A stretch of DNA of 64,000 bases from Bacillota bacterium (GTDB lineage: Bacteria > Sysuimicrobiota > Sysuimicrobiia > Sysuimicrobiales > Segetimicrobiaceae), in assembly GCA_021324295.1 (NCBI GenBank), contig JAJPJJ010000119.1, positions 1-64,000 of the forward strand, read 5' to 3'. Below are positions 43,955 through 52,375 of this stretch, piece by piece. Numbering within the stretch: the stretch's first letter is position 1; each line of letters opens with the position of its first letter. A model generated the notes under the pieces. That model was not told the DNA's origin and did not search any database. It was given only the letters and a program-made list of their open reading frames with translations. The position numbers and the translations under genes were made by a program.

Positions 43955-44611
43955 GTGTACCGTCCCGCGCACTTCACGGAAGATCGCGTTCCGGTCCTGC
44001 ACGATGCCATCCGGCGGCTCGGCTTCGGCACGCTCGTCACGTCCGGCGCCGGCGGACTCGCGGCCACGCACCTCCCCCTGCTGCTCGACGCCGACGCAGG
44101 GCCGCTCGGGACGCTCGCCGGCCACGTGGCGAGGGCGAACCCCCAGTGGCGCGACATGCAGGCCGGAGGCCAAGCGCTCGCGATCTTTCTCGGGCCGAAC
44201 GCCTATATCACGCCGTCGTGGTACCCGACCAAGCGGCGGACCGGCAAGGTCGTCCCGACCTGGAACTACCTCGCCGTGCACGCCTACGGGGAGATCCGCG
44301 TCTTTGACGATCCCGCGCTGCTGCGAGAGCACGTGAGCAGGCTGACGGCCGCGCACGAAGCCGCGCGGCCGGCGCCGTGGGCGGTCAGCGACGCGCCGGG
44401 CGACTTCATCGACGCGATGCTGCGCGCCATCGTGGGCTTCACCATGCGCATCACTAGGCTCGAAGGCAAGTGGAAGATGAGCCAGAACCGCCCGGCGGAG
44501 GATCAGGCGGGCGTCCATCGAGGCCTGACGGCCGAAGGCGGTCCCGAACGGCTCGCCGTGGCCGAGATCGTGGCGTCCCGCGCCGCGTCCCGGGCCGGCG
44601 GGGGCGGGTAG
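43955..44611 (+). CDS. PaiB-like FMN-binding negative transcriptional regulator family
   Basis: A 218-residue flavin-reductase-fold protein starting at GTG: MYRPAHFTEDRVPVLHDAIRR, ATHLPLLLD, LGTLAGHVARANPQWRD, FLGPNAYITPSWYPTKR, VPTWNYLAVHAYG and KWKMSQNRPAEDQAGV. These are strongly conserved in the PaiB family, named for a Bacillus regulator of sporulation and degradative enzymes, though most members' function is untested and an enzymatic FMN role is possible. GAGGAGGAG precedes the GTG. Confidence 0.9.
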   Translation: MYRPAHFTEDRVPVLHDAIRRLGFGTLVTSGAGGLAATHLPLLLDADAGPLGTLAGHVARANPQWRDMQAGGQALAIFLGPNAYITPSWYPTKRRTGKVVPTWNYLAVHAYGEIRVFDDPALLREHVSRLTAAHEAARPAPWAVSDAPGDFIDAMLRAIVGFTMRITRLEGKWKMSQNRPAEDQAGVHRGLTAEGGPERLAVAEIVASRAASRAGGGG

Positions 44612-44851
44612 CGCACGTCGGTCCCGCGCCGGAGCGCTCGCGCCGGCGCCGGTCGTCCGGCCGCTCCTCCGAGCGGTGCCCGGCCTCGACCTCGCGGGGC
44701 GCCCGTGGATGGCGGCGAGGCGTGAGGGCGCGGGGCCCGGCACGCTGGAACCGTGATCCGCATGCGGGCGGCGGCGGCGCCGGACGAGACAGGCGATCTG
44801 CGGTGGCTCGAGCAGCGCGGGCCGGCCGCCCCCGGGCGCCACCGCGACCGG

Positions 44852-45616
44852 ATGACCGCTGAGCACGCCGTGGGACCCGGGCGCTCGGGCGCGCGGCGGG
44901 ACGGCGGGGGCCCGATCAAGGTCGGGTGCTGCGGCTTCCCCCGCCGGCTCGCCGAATACGCGAAGGCGCTCCCGGTGGTCGAGGTGCAGCAGACGTTCTA
45001 CAGGATGCCGCGGCCCCAGACCGCCGAGCGGTGGCGGGCCGCGGTCCCCGCGGAGTTCGAGTTCACGCTGAAGGCGTGGCAGCTCATCACCCACCCGCCG
45101 GCGAGCCCCACGTACCGGCGCCTCGGGCGCGAGATCCCCGCGGCCGCGCGGCCGCGCTACGGGTCGTTTGCGCCGACCGACGAGGTCCGGGAGGCGTGGC
45201 GCGAGACGCGCGCGGTCGCCCGCCTGTTGGGCGCCACGGTCGTCGTGTTTCAGTGTCCGGCGAGCTTCGCGCCGACCCGGGAGCACGTCGCCAACCTGAG
45301 GCGATTCTTCCGGGACGCCGAGCGAGAGGAGTTCCGCTTCGTCTGGGAGCCGCGCGGCGGGTGGCCCGCCGACCTGATCGAAGGTCTGTGCCGGGAACTC
45401 GACCTCGTGCACTGCGTGGACCCGTTCGCCGACCGGAGCGCGTACGGCACCCCGCGCTACTACCGTCTGCACGGCCGGCGGGGCTTCCGCTACCGCTACA
45501 CGGACGATGACCTGCGCGCGCTGCGCGGGTGGTGCCAGGCGCCCGCCTACGTGCTGTTCAACAACGTCGCGATGTGGGAGGATGCGCTGCGGTTCGTGCA
45601 CGAGCTCGCGCGGTGA
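44852..45616 (+). CDS. DUF72 domain protein
   Basis: A 254-residue TIM-barrel-like DUF72 protein. Conserved parts: IKVGCCGFPRRLAEYAKALPVVEVQQTFYRMP, FEFTLKAWQLITHPP, FRFVWEPRGGWP, YYRLHGR and YVLFNNVAMWEDALRF. DUF72 proteins are widespread; a nuclease or phosphodiesterase activity has been suggested for some but no function is settled. The start is uncertain: ATG 44852 gives 25 residues before the conserved core, and an upstream GTG at 44753 is possible. Confidence 0.85.
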   Translation: MTAEHAVGPGRSGARRDGGGPIKVGCCGFPRRLAEYAKALPVVEVQQTFYRMPRPQTAERWRAAVPAEFEFTLKAWQLITHPPASPTYRRLGREIPAAARPRYGSFAPTDEVREAWRETRAVARLLGATVVVFQCPASFAPTREHVANLRRFFRDAEREEFRFVWEPRGGWPADLIEGLCRELDLVHCVDPFADRSAYGTPRYYRLHGRRGFRYRYTDDDLRALRGWCQAPAYVLFNNVAMWEDALRFVHELAR

Positions 45617-45771
45617 CGGTCCGAGCCGCGCGCGCCGCTCGGCCGCTCCCCTCCGTCGTCCAGCCGGGACGCGTGCTGTGCGCCGGCGAAGGCCAAGCAG
45701 GCCGGCGGCGCGGGGCACCCCGCGGCCGATCCGTCCCGCCGCGATCCTCGTCGGACGTCGGAGACCACGCG

Positions 45772-46272
45772 CTAGAATTCGCGGCGCGGCGGGGCTTGCT
45801 CGCGTCCCACGCGGCCGACCACGATGTCGGCGACGAAGTAGTTCTCCCCGCGCACCGGCGCGCCCGCGAGCGCCCGGCGTGTCGCCAGCTGCCCGACGTG
45901 CGTGAGCGCGTCGGCGATCGGCCCCTGAAACAGCCGCTCCGCAGGGGCGTGGAGCGGGGCCCCGGAGGCGAGGTAGGCATCGAACGCCGCGAGCGCCGCG
46001 AAGAAGCGGCGCACGCCGTGCTCCCACGAGGCCGGCGCGGTATCGTGCCACTCCTTCGCGCCGTTGGCCAGGGAGAGCGCCCACTCCATCAGGTCGCCCA
46101 AGTGCGCCAGGATCTCGCCCGGGGTGCGCGTCGCCTGCGAGAGGCGGAACTCCGCGAATCCCTCCGGCGCGTCGCGCAGCGCCTTGGCGGCGCGGTACGC
46201 GAGCGTCGCGAGGCAGTGGCGGAGCCAGCGGCGGGCCGCGTCGGCGGCCCCGGGCTCGCCGGCCGCGCTCAC
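45772..46272 (-). CDS. DinB-like helical-bundle protein
   Basis: A 166-residue all-helical protein with the DinB-superfamily look: ATRTPGEILAHLGDLMEWAL early on, WEHGVRRFFAALAAFDAYL, and IADALTHVGQLATRRALAG holding a His near the C-terminus; metal ligands would be His57, and His125 or so. Such proteins are thiol transferases or metal-dependent enzymes acting with low-molecular-weight thiols. It starts at GTG overlapping the upstream molybdopterin oxidoreductase stop, so the pair is co-translated. Substrate unknown. Confidence 0.7.
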   Translation of the reverse strand: MSAAGEPGAADAARRWLRHCLATLAYRAAKALRDAPEGFAEFRLSQATRTPGEILAHLGDLMEWALSLANGAKEWHDTAPASWEHGVRRFFAALAAFDAYLASGAPLHAPAERLFQGPIADALTHVGQLATRRALAGAPVRGENYFVADIVVGRVGREQAPPRREF

Positions 46273-48332
46273 GGGCGCCGTCCGTCCGCCGCGCCGCCGT
46301 CCCGGTGGCCGGCGCCCCGCACCTCGACGAAGGTGCTCTGGTACGTCGCCCCCTCGCCGAGATCGGTGTAGCGGGTCGAGCACAGCGTGTTCACGGTGCC
46401 GTGGCGAGCCTCCCCGCTCGGCCGCTGGCCGGGGACCAGGACGACGCCCGGCGGCACCTCGTCGCTCACCCGGAGCGTCACCCCGAGGGCGCCGCGGTCG
46501 TTGTAGACGTCGATGTCGTCGCCGTCCCGGAGCCCGCGGCGCACGGCCTCCGCGGGGTGGAGGACCGCCACCGGCGGGCCCTGGCGCGCGCGCAGGACGG
46601 GGTTGCCGGAGTACGCGGTGTGGCTCTGGTAGTAGCCGGGGGCCGTGAGGAGGCGCAGCGGCCAGCGACGCGCCTCCGCGTCCTCCGCGGGGTCCGGCTC
46701 CCAGTCGGGGAGCGGCGGCAGCCCCTGCGCCTCGAGCGCCGCGGAGTAGAACTCGAGCTTCCCGGACGGCGTCGCGAATCGCTGGCCCCCGGGCGCGGGC
46801 GGGACCTTGATCGGCCCCGCGGTGCGCAGCGCCCCGGGATCGACGCTCGACAGGGCGCCGGTCGCGCCGCGGAGCACCGTCCGCGCCAGCTCGTCCGGGG
46901 TCATCGAGAAGACGGCGTCGCGCAGTCCCAGCCGCCGCGCGAGCTCCTGGGCCAGGCGGAGGTTGGACCAGGCCTCGCCGACCGGGGCAATCGCCCGGGG
47001 CCCGAACTGCAGGTAGTACGTCCCGTACGAGCGGTACAGGTCCTCGGTCTCCAGGAACGTCGCCGCCGGCAGCACGAGGTCCGCGTAGCGGGCCGTGTCG
47101 CTCAGGAACGGCGTGTGCACCACCGTGAACAGGTCGTCTCGGCTCAGCCCTCGCCGGACCGCCCCGGCGTCCGGACAGGTGACGGCGGGGTTGTTGCCCG
47201 CGACGAACAGCGCGCGGATCCGCGGCGCGTCGAGGTGCAGCAGCGCGTCGCCGAGCCGCGAGGGGTTGACCGTGCGCGTCCGGGTGGGGCCGGACGGCCG
47301 GCGCACCGGGTCGACATCGAGGCCGAAGCTCTGGCTCGTCGCGAGGAGCGCGCCGCCGCCGGGCCGGCCGTAGGCGCCGGTGATCCCCGGCAGGAGGGCG
47401 ACGGCCCGGATCGCCTGGCCGCCGTGCACGTTCCGCGACATGCCCCAGCCGATCCGGATGAACGGCGCACGGGCGCGCCCGTAGAGCCCGGCGAGGCGCT
47501 CCACGTCGGAGGGCGCGATCCCCGTGATCGCCGCGGTGCGCGCCGGGGTGAACCGCGGCAGGACCTCGCGCTCGAGCCGCTCGAACCCCAGCGTCTCGCG
47601 CGCCAGGTACTCGCGGTCGCAGCGCCCGTCCCGCACCAGGACGTGCATCACGCCGAGGGCCAGCGCGGCGTCGGTGCCGATCCGGGGCGCCAGGTGCCAG
47701 TCGGCAAGGGCGGCGGTGCGGCTCCGCCGGGGGTCGATCGCCACCAGCGTCGCGCCCGTCCGCCGCGCCCGCTCCACCTTCGCCCAGAAGTGCACGTTGG
47801 TCGTGACGAGGTCGGCGCCCCAGGCGATCACCAGATCGGAGCGCACGACGGACTCCGGATCGGCACCGCCGATCGGGCCCACGGTCGCGTCCCACGCCGC
47901 GTCCGCGCACGTGTCGCACACGGTTCCCGGCAGCAGGCGGGTCGCGCCGAGCGCGTGGAACAGCGCCATCGGCAGCCAGCGATTGAACTGGCCCTGGTGT
48001 GCGCTGTAGCAGTAACCGAGGATCGCGAGCGGGCCGTCCTCGGCGATGATCGCCCGCCAGCGGGCGACGACCTCAGCGAGCGCCTCCTCCCAGCTCACGG
48101 GCGCGAACGCCCCCGTCCCCTTCTCGCCCGACCGCCGGAGGGGACGCGGGATGCGTTCGCGCGAGTGCACGAGATCGGGCTCGCGGCTCACCTTCGCGCA
48201 GACGAAGCCGTCCGTAAAGGGCTGGTCCGGATCCCCCTGGATCCGGACGATGCGACCGTCCTCGACGTGCGCCAGCAGCGAGCACATGTCGGGACAGTCG
48301 TGCGCGCAGACGGTCCTGACCGTGGCCTTCAC
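46269..48332 (-). CDS. Molybdopterin oxidoreductase, DMSO reductase family
   Basis: A 687-residue protein starting at GTG. The N-terminal [4Fe-4S] motif is CAHDCPDMC with the fourth Cys in GFVCAK (C9, C13, C17, C44). PVSWEEALAEVVARW, GTVCDTCADAAW, WGADLVTTNVHFW, and IDPRRSRTAALADWHL mark the bis-MGD binding domains; LRRGLRDGDDIDVYNDRGAL lies in the C-terminal cap. The protein has no Tat signal, so it is cytoplasmic. It may be a formate dehydrogenase-like, thiosulfate-type or other reductase; family features do not fix the substrate. Confidence 0.85.
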   Translation of the reverse strand: MKATVRTVCAHDCPDMCSLLAHVEDGRIVRIQGDPDQPFTDGFVCAKVSREPDLVHSRERIPRPLRRSGEKGTGAFAPVSWEEALAEVVARWRAIIAEDGPLAILGYCYSAHQGQFNRWLPMALFHALGATRLLPGTVCDTCADAAWDATVGPIGGADPESVVRSDLVIAWGADLVTTNVHFWAKVERARRTGATLVAIDPRRSRTAALADWHLAPRIGTDAALALGVMHVLVRDGRCDREYLARETLGFERLEREVLPRFTPARTAAITGIAPSDVERLAGLYGRARAPFIRIGWGMSRNVHGGQAIRAVALLPGITGAYGRPGGGALLATSQSFGLDVDPVRRPSGPTRTRTVNPSRLGDALLHLDAPRIRALFVAGNNPAVTCPDAGAVRRGLSRDDLFTVVHTPFLSDTARYADLVLPAATFLETEDLYRSYGTYYLQFGPRAIAPVGEAWSNLRLAQELARRLGLRDAVFSMTPDELARTVLRGATGALSSVDPGALRTAGPIKVPPAPGGQRFATPSGKLEFYSAALEAQGLPPLPDWEPDPAEDAEARRWPLRLLTAPGYYQSHTAYSGNPVLRARQGPPVAVLHPAEAVRRGLRDGDDIDVYNDRGALGVTLRVSDEVPPGVVLVPGQRPSGEARHGTVNTLCSTRYTDLGEGATYQSTFVEVRGAGHRDGGAADGRRP

Positions 48333-48740
48333 GTCGCGACTCCTTCGCCGCGCGCGCGGATCCGTCCTGTGAGCGCGACGGGATGCGAGCGGCGTGACGC
48401 GCCAGCCGGGCCCCCGCCCTCCCGGCCCTGGCAGCCGATGCGGGGACACGCGTCACACCGGGAGCCGCGCACCTGTCCGCCGCCGGCCGCCTCTGGCAGG
48501 GTCTCGACGGGCGGGCCGTGCCGCCGGCTTCGGACCGCGGCAGCGGGCCCGCGCCGCCCGCCGCACCGCCCCGGTCGCGACACCGCTCCGCGATCCGCGG
48601 CGCCGGCAGGGGGTGCGGCCGCCGGGGCACGGATTCCCGCCCCGACGAATCGCGGAAGGACGGCGATTCGTTCGGGGCCCCGGGGGCGCTCGGGCCAGCC
48701 CCCACGCCCCCTCCCCCGCCCCCGAACGAACGCAACGACG
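48333..48740. other. Intergenic region with one strong hairpin
   Basis: The 408 bp between the molybdopterin oxidoreductase start and the upstream exported-protein gene, both on the minus strand. Apart from the hairpin listed separately, it shows GC-rich sequence without a supported gene. It must contain the oxidoreductase promoter unless transcription reads through. Confidence 0.4.
48639..48678 (-). terminator. Probable terminator of the exported-protein gene
   Basis: 48639-48653 pairs with 48663-48678 (15 bp with one bulged A, 9-nt loop). It lies 62 bp past the stop of the gene ending at 48741. No clear T-run follows on the minus strand, so strength is uncertain. Confidence 0.5.
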
Positions 48741-49424
48741 CTATGGCGCGGCGAGCGACGACGAGATCGCCCCGATCGTAGGCGCGAGCGCGCGGTGCAG
48801 CACCTGTTCGGTGATCACGAGGCGGACCATCCCGATCGCGTCCCCCTCCCCTCGCGCCTGGGCGACGACGCGCCCTTGGCGCGCGTCGAAGACCTGGACG
48901 ATCACCTCGGCGGACCCCATGATCGGGCCGTCGCCCACGCGCGGGAAGTCGCCGTCCGAGCCCGCCGAGGAGTTGACGAGCTCGCGGATCCAGCCCACGA
49001 CGAGCCGGTCGGCCTGCAGGCGCCGCGCGAGCTCCGCCAGGCGGTCGTACTTCAGCACGTCGCCGTCCCGCCACCGCAGGCCCCGCTCCGCCTGCTGCAC
49101 GGCCGCGCGCGGGATGACCTCGAACCGGCCGCCCGACGACTGCGCGAGCATCCTCGAGAGGTCGTCCGAGGCGAACAGCTCGGGGGTGAGCCCTGAGACC
49201 GGCGGCACAGGCGTGATCGCGTAGAAGTCCACGACGCCGATCGCGGGCACCGGCGCCGCCGCGACCGCCGACGGGCCGCCGGATGCGGCCAGCAGGACGG
49301 CGCAGGCGGCGAGCGCCCGCCACAGCGCCGGCCGCGGCGCGATGCCCGGGGCCGCCGATCGGCCCGGCGCACCCGGGCCCGTTGACGGTGTGCGCGGGAC
49401 CGCTCCCGCGTGATCTGTCCGCAT
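48741..49424 (-). CDS. Exported protein of unknown function (CsgG/TolB-N-like)
   Basis: A 227-residue protein, N-terminal part with a signal-like segment (LWRALAACAVLLAASGGPSAVAA) after a Pro/Arg-rich extension of about 30 residues. The mature part has IGVVDFYAITPV, MLAQSSGGRFEVIPRAAV, RRLQADRLVVGWIREL and VIVQVFDARQGRVV, a pattern of alternating strands and helices seen in CsgG-like and TolB N-terminal-like periplasmic or outer-membrane-associated proteins. Function is unknown. The start codon may be downstream of 49424, since the first 30 residues look unlike a signal peptide. Confidence 0.55.
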   Translation of the reverse strand: MRTDHAGAVPRTPSTGPGAPGRSAAPGIAPRPALWRALAACAVLLAASGGPSAVAAAPVPAIGVVDFYAITPVPPVSGLTPELFASDDLSRMLAQSSGGRFEVIPRAAVQQAERGLRWRDGDVLKYDRLAELARRLQADRLVVGWIRELVNSSAGSDGDFPRVGDGPIMGSAEVIVQVFDARQGRVVAQARGEGDAIGMVRLVITEQVLHRALAPTIGAISSSLAAP

Positions 49425-49690
49425 GGTGTGCCTCGTCCGCCGGCTCGGGCTGGGAGACGCCCGGGTCAGCTACGAGGGTTCTCCTCCCTTCCCGTGAGGG
49501 CTCGTGCGCCCTCCCCGGAGCTATTGTGCCAGAAGGACTGTCACGTCGGCGTGAAGGCGGCCGCAGGAGAACCGCATCCGCGTCGCCAAACTGCGTGAGG
49601 ATCGCGCCGCCGGCCCGATCCGCCCGCGGGGGACGCTGCGCCGGACAGCCCGCGGGACCGGCAGCGGTGTCGCCGGGGAGGACCGCGTCG

Positions 49691-50272
49691 ATGAGCAACC
49701 GGCAGGTGACGGTGTTCGGATCCTCGCGCGTCGGGCCGCAGGAGGCCCTCTACCACGAGGCGGTCCGCCTGGGCCGGCAGCTCGCCGCGGCGGGCTACAC
49801 GGTGTGCTCGGGCGGGTACGCGGGCGTGATGGAGGCCGTGAGCCGCGGCGCGGTCGAAGCTGGGGGCGCCGCCGTCGGCGTGACCGTGGAGCTGTGGTCG
49901 TCCCGCGCGCGGCCGAACGCCTGGCTCACCGAGGAGATCGCCGCGCCGCACCTGTTCGACAGGATGTCTCGTCTCGTGGCGAGCGATGCGTACATCGCGC
50001 TGCCGGGCGGGCCGGGGACGCTCGGGGAGGTGGCGGTCACCTGGAACCTGTTCCAGACGGAGTCGATCCCGCTGCGGCCCCTGATCCTCGTCGGCGAGTC
50101 GTGGCGCAGGGTGATCGCCTGCCTGCAGGAAGGGATGCGCATCGAGCCGCGCGACCTCGCGCTCCTGCGGTTCGTCGATACCGTGGACGACGTCGTGCCG
50201 CTGCTGCGCGAGCTCCCGCTGCCCCGGACCCCGTGGGGCCCCGGGCCCGCGCCGCGCGCGGCGCCGCGGTGA
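49691..50272 (+). CDS. LOG-family protein (TIGR00725-like)
   Basis: A 193-residue Rossmann-like protein: VTVFGSSRVGPQEALYHEAVRLGRQLAAAGYTVCSGGYAGVMEAVSRGA at the N-terminus and ALPGGPGTLGEVAVTWN, the PGGxGTxxE motif characteristic of the LOG (lonely guy) family. LOG enzymes release cytokinin bases or cleave nucleoside 5'-monophosphates; bacterial members may be general nucleotide phosphoribohydrolases. The catalytic Arg/Glu residues of the motif are present. The ATG is preceded by GGAGGA at 49677-49682. Confidence 0.85.
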   Translation: MSNRQVTVFGSSRVGPQEALYHEAVRLGRQLAAAGYTVCSGGYAGVMEAVSRGAVEAGGAAVGVTVELWSSRARPNAWLTEEIAAPHLFDRMSRLVASDAYIALPGGPGTLGEVAVTWNLFQTESIPLRPLILVGESWRRVIACLQEGMRIEPRDLALLRFVDTVDDVVPLLRELPLPRTPWGPGPAPRAAPR

Positions 50273-50279
50273 GCGCGCG

Positions 50280-50834
50280 CTACTGGCCGCCCCAGGACCG
50301 TGGCGCCCAGACGGTCCGGGACGCGTGCCGACGGAACACCGTGATCGTGTCCACCAGGCCGCGTCGCTCGCCGACCTCCCGCACGTAGAACGCCACGCCT
50401 TCGTCGTCGTACACGAGGACCGTGAACCGATCCGCGCGCAGCACGCGGTCCGGCCGGTAGCCGAACGCCTGCTTCACGTCGGCCCGCGTGCTGCGGAACG
50501 TGACCGTCTTCCCGCCGGCGCCCTCCACCCCGTACGCCGGCTCGGCGCCCGGGCACTGCCCCGCCACATCGACCCAGACGTCGAGGGCGAGCAGGCGTCC
50601 CGCGGGCGTGTAGCGGGCCCCGAGGCAGAGCGCCTCCCACCGTTCGATGATGATCGACGGGTTGGTCGGGTCCTGCAGCTCGCTGCTCGGGGCGCCCAGC
50701 AGGCCCTCGACCGTCCGCACGGTGGCGGACAGGGGCACCCCGGCGGCCGCGACCCCGGGCGTCACGGCCGCGCCGCCGCACGCCGGCCCGGCCGCGAGCG
50801 CGAGCAGCGCCGCCGCGGCCGCCGCGCGCCTCAC
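50280..50834 (-). CDS. Small exported/lipoprotein-like protein
   Basis: A 184-residue protein starting at GTG with a hydrophobic signal peptide ([20 protein letters not shown]); a Cys at the end might be lipidated though the preceding residues fit the lipobox imperfectly. The mature domain contains TVRTVEGLLGAP, YTPAGRLLALDVWVDV, and VTFRSTRADVKQAFGYRPDRV, suggesting a BamE/OmlA-like small fold, but I do not recognise a specific family. It overlaps the end of the FAD oxidase gene by 4 bp (GTGA), so it is co-transcribed with it. Confidence 0.6.
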   Translation of the reverse strand: MRRAAAAAALLALAAGPACGGAAVTPGVAAAGVPLSATVRTVEGLLGAPSSELQDPTNPSIIIERWEALCLGARYTPAGRLLALDVWVDVAGQCPGAEPAYGVEGAGGKTVTFRSTRADVKQAFGYRPDRVLRADRFTVLVYDDEGVAFYVREVGERRGLVDTITVFRRHASRTVWAPRSWGGQ

Positions 50835-52339
50835 ACCCACACTCCGGCCGCGGCCGGCGCGCCGGCCGGTGCCCGGCGCGCCGGCGCGGCCTGCGCCAGC
50901 ACCTCGGCGGACGAGACCGGCGTGGGGAACAGTTTCCACGGGTTCATCAGCCCCTCCGGGTCGAAGACGTCTTTGACCGCGCGCATCGCCCGCAGATCGG
51001 CCTCGCTGTAGATCCACGGCATGTAGTTGCTCTTTTCGAAGCCGACGCCGTGCTCCCCGGTGATCGTCCCGCCGGCCGCGACGCACACCCGCAGCATCTC
51101 CTCCCCGGCGCGGATCACGCGGGCGGTCTCGCCCGGCACCCGCCCGTCGAAGACGATGATCGGGTGGAGGTTGCCGTCGCCCGCGTGGAAGACGTTCGCC
51201 ACGGTGAGGCGCTCCCGCGCGGCGATCGCCTGCACGCGGCGCAGCACCTCGGGCAGACGCGAGCGCGGCACCACCGCGTCGTGCAGGTAGTAGTCGACGG
51301 CGATCCGGCCGAGCGCTCCGAACGCCGCCTTCCGGCCGAGCCACAGCGCCTGGCGCTCCTCCTCGGTGCGGGCGACCCGCACGTCGACCGCACCGCGCGC
51401 GCAGCAGATGTCCTCGACGAGCGCCGCCGCGCGGGGGAGGGCGTCCCGCACGCCCTCCACCTCGACGAGCAGCACCGCCTCGGCATCGAGCGGGTACCCG
51501 GCATGCACGAACGGCTCGACCACCGCGATCGTGTTGCGGTCGAGCATCTCCAGCGCGACCGGCCCAACGCCCCGCCCGATGATCTCCGTCACCGCTTCGC
51601 TCGCCCGGTCCAGGCTGTGGAAGATCGCGAGCAGCGTCGCGACCGCCTCCCGCCTGCGCAGGAGGCGCACCCAGATGCGGGTGACGATGCCCAGGGTGCC
51701 CTCCGCCCCGACGACGAGGCCGGCGAGGTCGAGCCCGGGCGCGTCCGGCGCCGGGCCGCCCAGGCGGACGCGCTCGCCGCTCGCGAGGACGACCTCGAGG
51801 CCGAGCACGTGGTTCGTCGTCACGCCGTATGCGATCGTGTGCGGGCCGCCGGAGTTGTGGCCGACGTTGCCGCCGATGCTGCTCGCGTACTGGCTGCTCG
51901 GATCGGGCGCGTAGAAGTAGCCCCGGCCCGCCGCGGCGCGGGTGATGTCGATGTTGGTGACCCCCGGCTCGACGATCGCGTAGCCGCTGTCGAGATCGAG
52001 CGACAGGATCCGGTTCATCCGCGTGAGGGCGACGACGATCCCGCCGACGACCGGAAGGGCCCCGCCGGCGATCCCGGTGCCGGCCCCGCGCGGGACGACC
52101 GGCACCCGGTGCCGCGACGCCACCCGCAGGACCGCGGCGACCTCGTCCTCCGTCGCCGGCAGCACGACGAGGTCGGGGACCGCGGTGAGGTTCGAGGCAT
52201 CGTACTCGTAGGCGAGGACGTCGCCGGGGCTCTCGAGGACGTGGGCCGCGCCGACCGCGTCCCTCAGCTCGCGCGCGATCGCGGCCCACGAGGCACGGCG
52301 CGGGCGGGCCGCGCGCAGCGCGCCGAGCGGATCACGCAT
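50831..52339 (-). CDS. FAD-linked oxidase, GlcD (glycolate / lactate dehydrogenase) type
   Basis: A 502-residue flavoprotein of the vanillyl-alcohol-oxidase/GlcD family. FAD loop VVPRGAGTGIAGGALPV, SSIGGNVGHNSGGPHTIAYG in the cap, VANVFHAGDGNLHPIIVF, and GTITGEHGVGFEKSNY near the C-terminus carry the substrate and flavin residues. Such enzymes oxidise glycolate or D-lactate and pass electrons to a respiratory chain. No glcE or glcF subunit follows, so it resembles stand-alone D-lactate dehydrogenase. Length is normal. Confidence 0.88.
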   Translation of the reverse strand: MRDPLGALRAARPRRASWAAIARELRDAVGAAHVLESPGDVLAYEYDASNLTAVPDLVVLPATEDEVAAVLRVASRHRVPVVPRGAGTGIAGGALPVVGGIVVALTRMNRILSLDLDSGYAIVEPGVTNIDITRAAAGRGYFYAPDPSSQYASSIGGNVGHNSGGPHTIAYGVTTNHVLGLEVVLASGERVRLGGPAPDAPGLDLAGLVVGAEGTLGIVTRIWVRLLRRREAVATLLAIFHSLDRASEAVTEIIGRGVGPVALEMLDRNTIAVVEPFVHAGYPLDAEAVLLVEVEGVRDALPRAAALVEDICCARGAVDVRVARTEEERQALWLGRKAAFGALGRIAVDYYLHDAVVPRSRLPEVLRRVQAIAARERLTVANVFHAGDGNLHPIIVFDGRVPGETARVIRAGEEMLRVCVAAGGTITGEHGVGFEKSNYMPWIYSEADLRAMRAVKDVFDPEGLMNPWKLFPTPVSSAEVLAQAAPARRAPAGAPAAAGVWV

Positions 52340-52375
52340 CCGGCCGCGCCGGCCCTCCGCGGGCGGGACGGCGGA

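Noticed and set aside
46305-49196. A 963-codon plus-strand open frame
   Set aside because: Antisense to the molybdopterin oxidoreductase and the exported protein, with no domain-like sequence.
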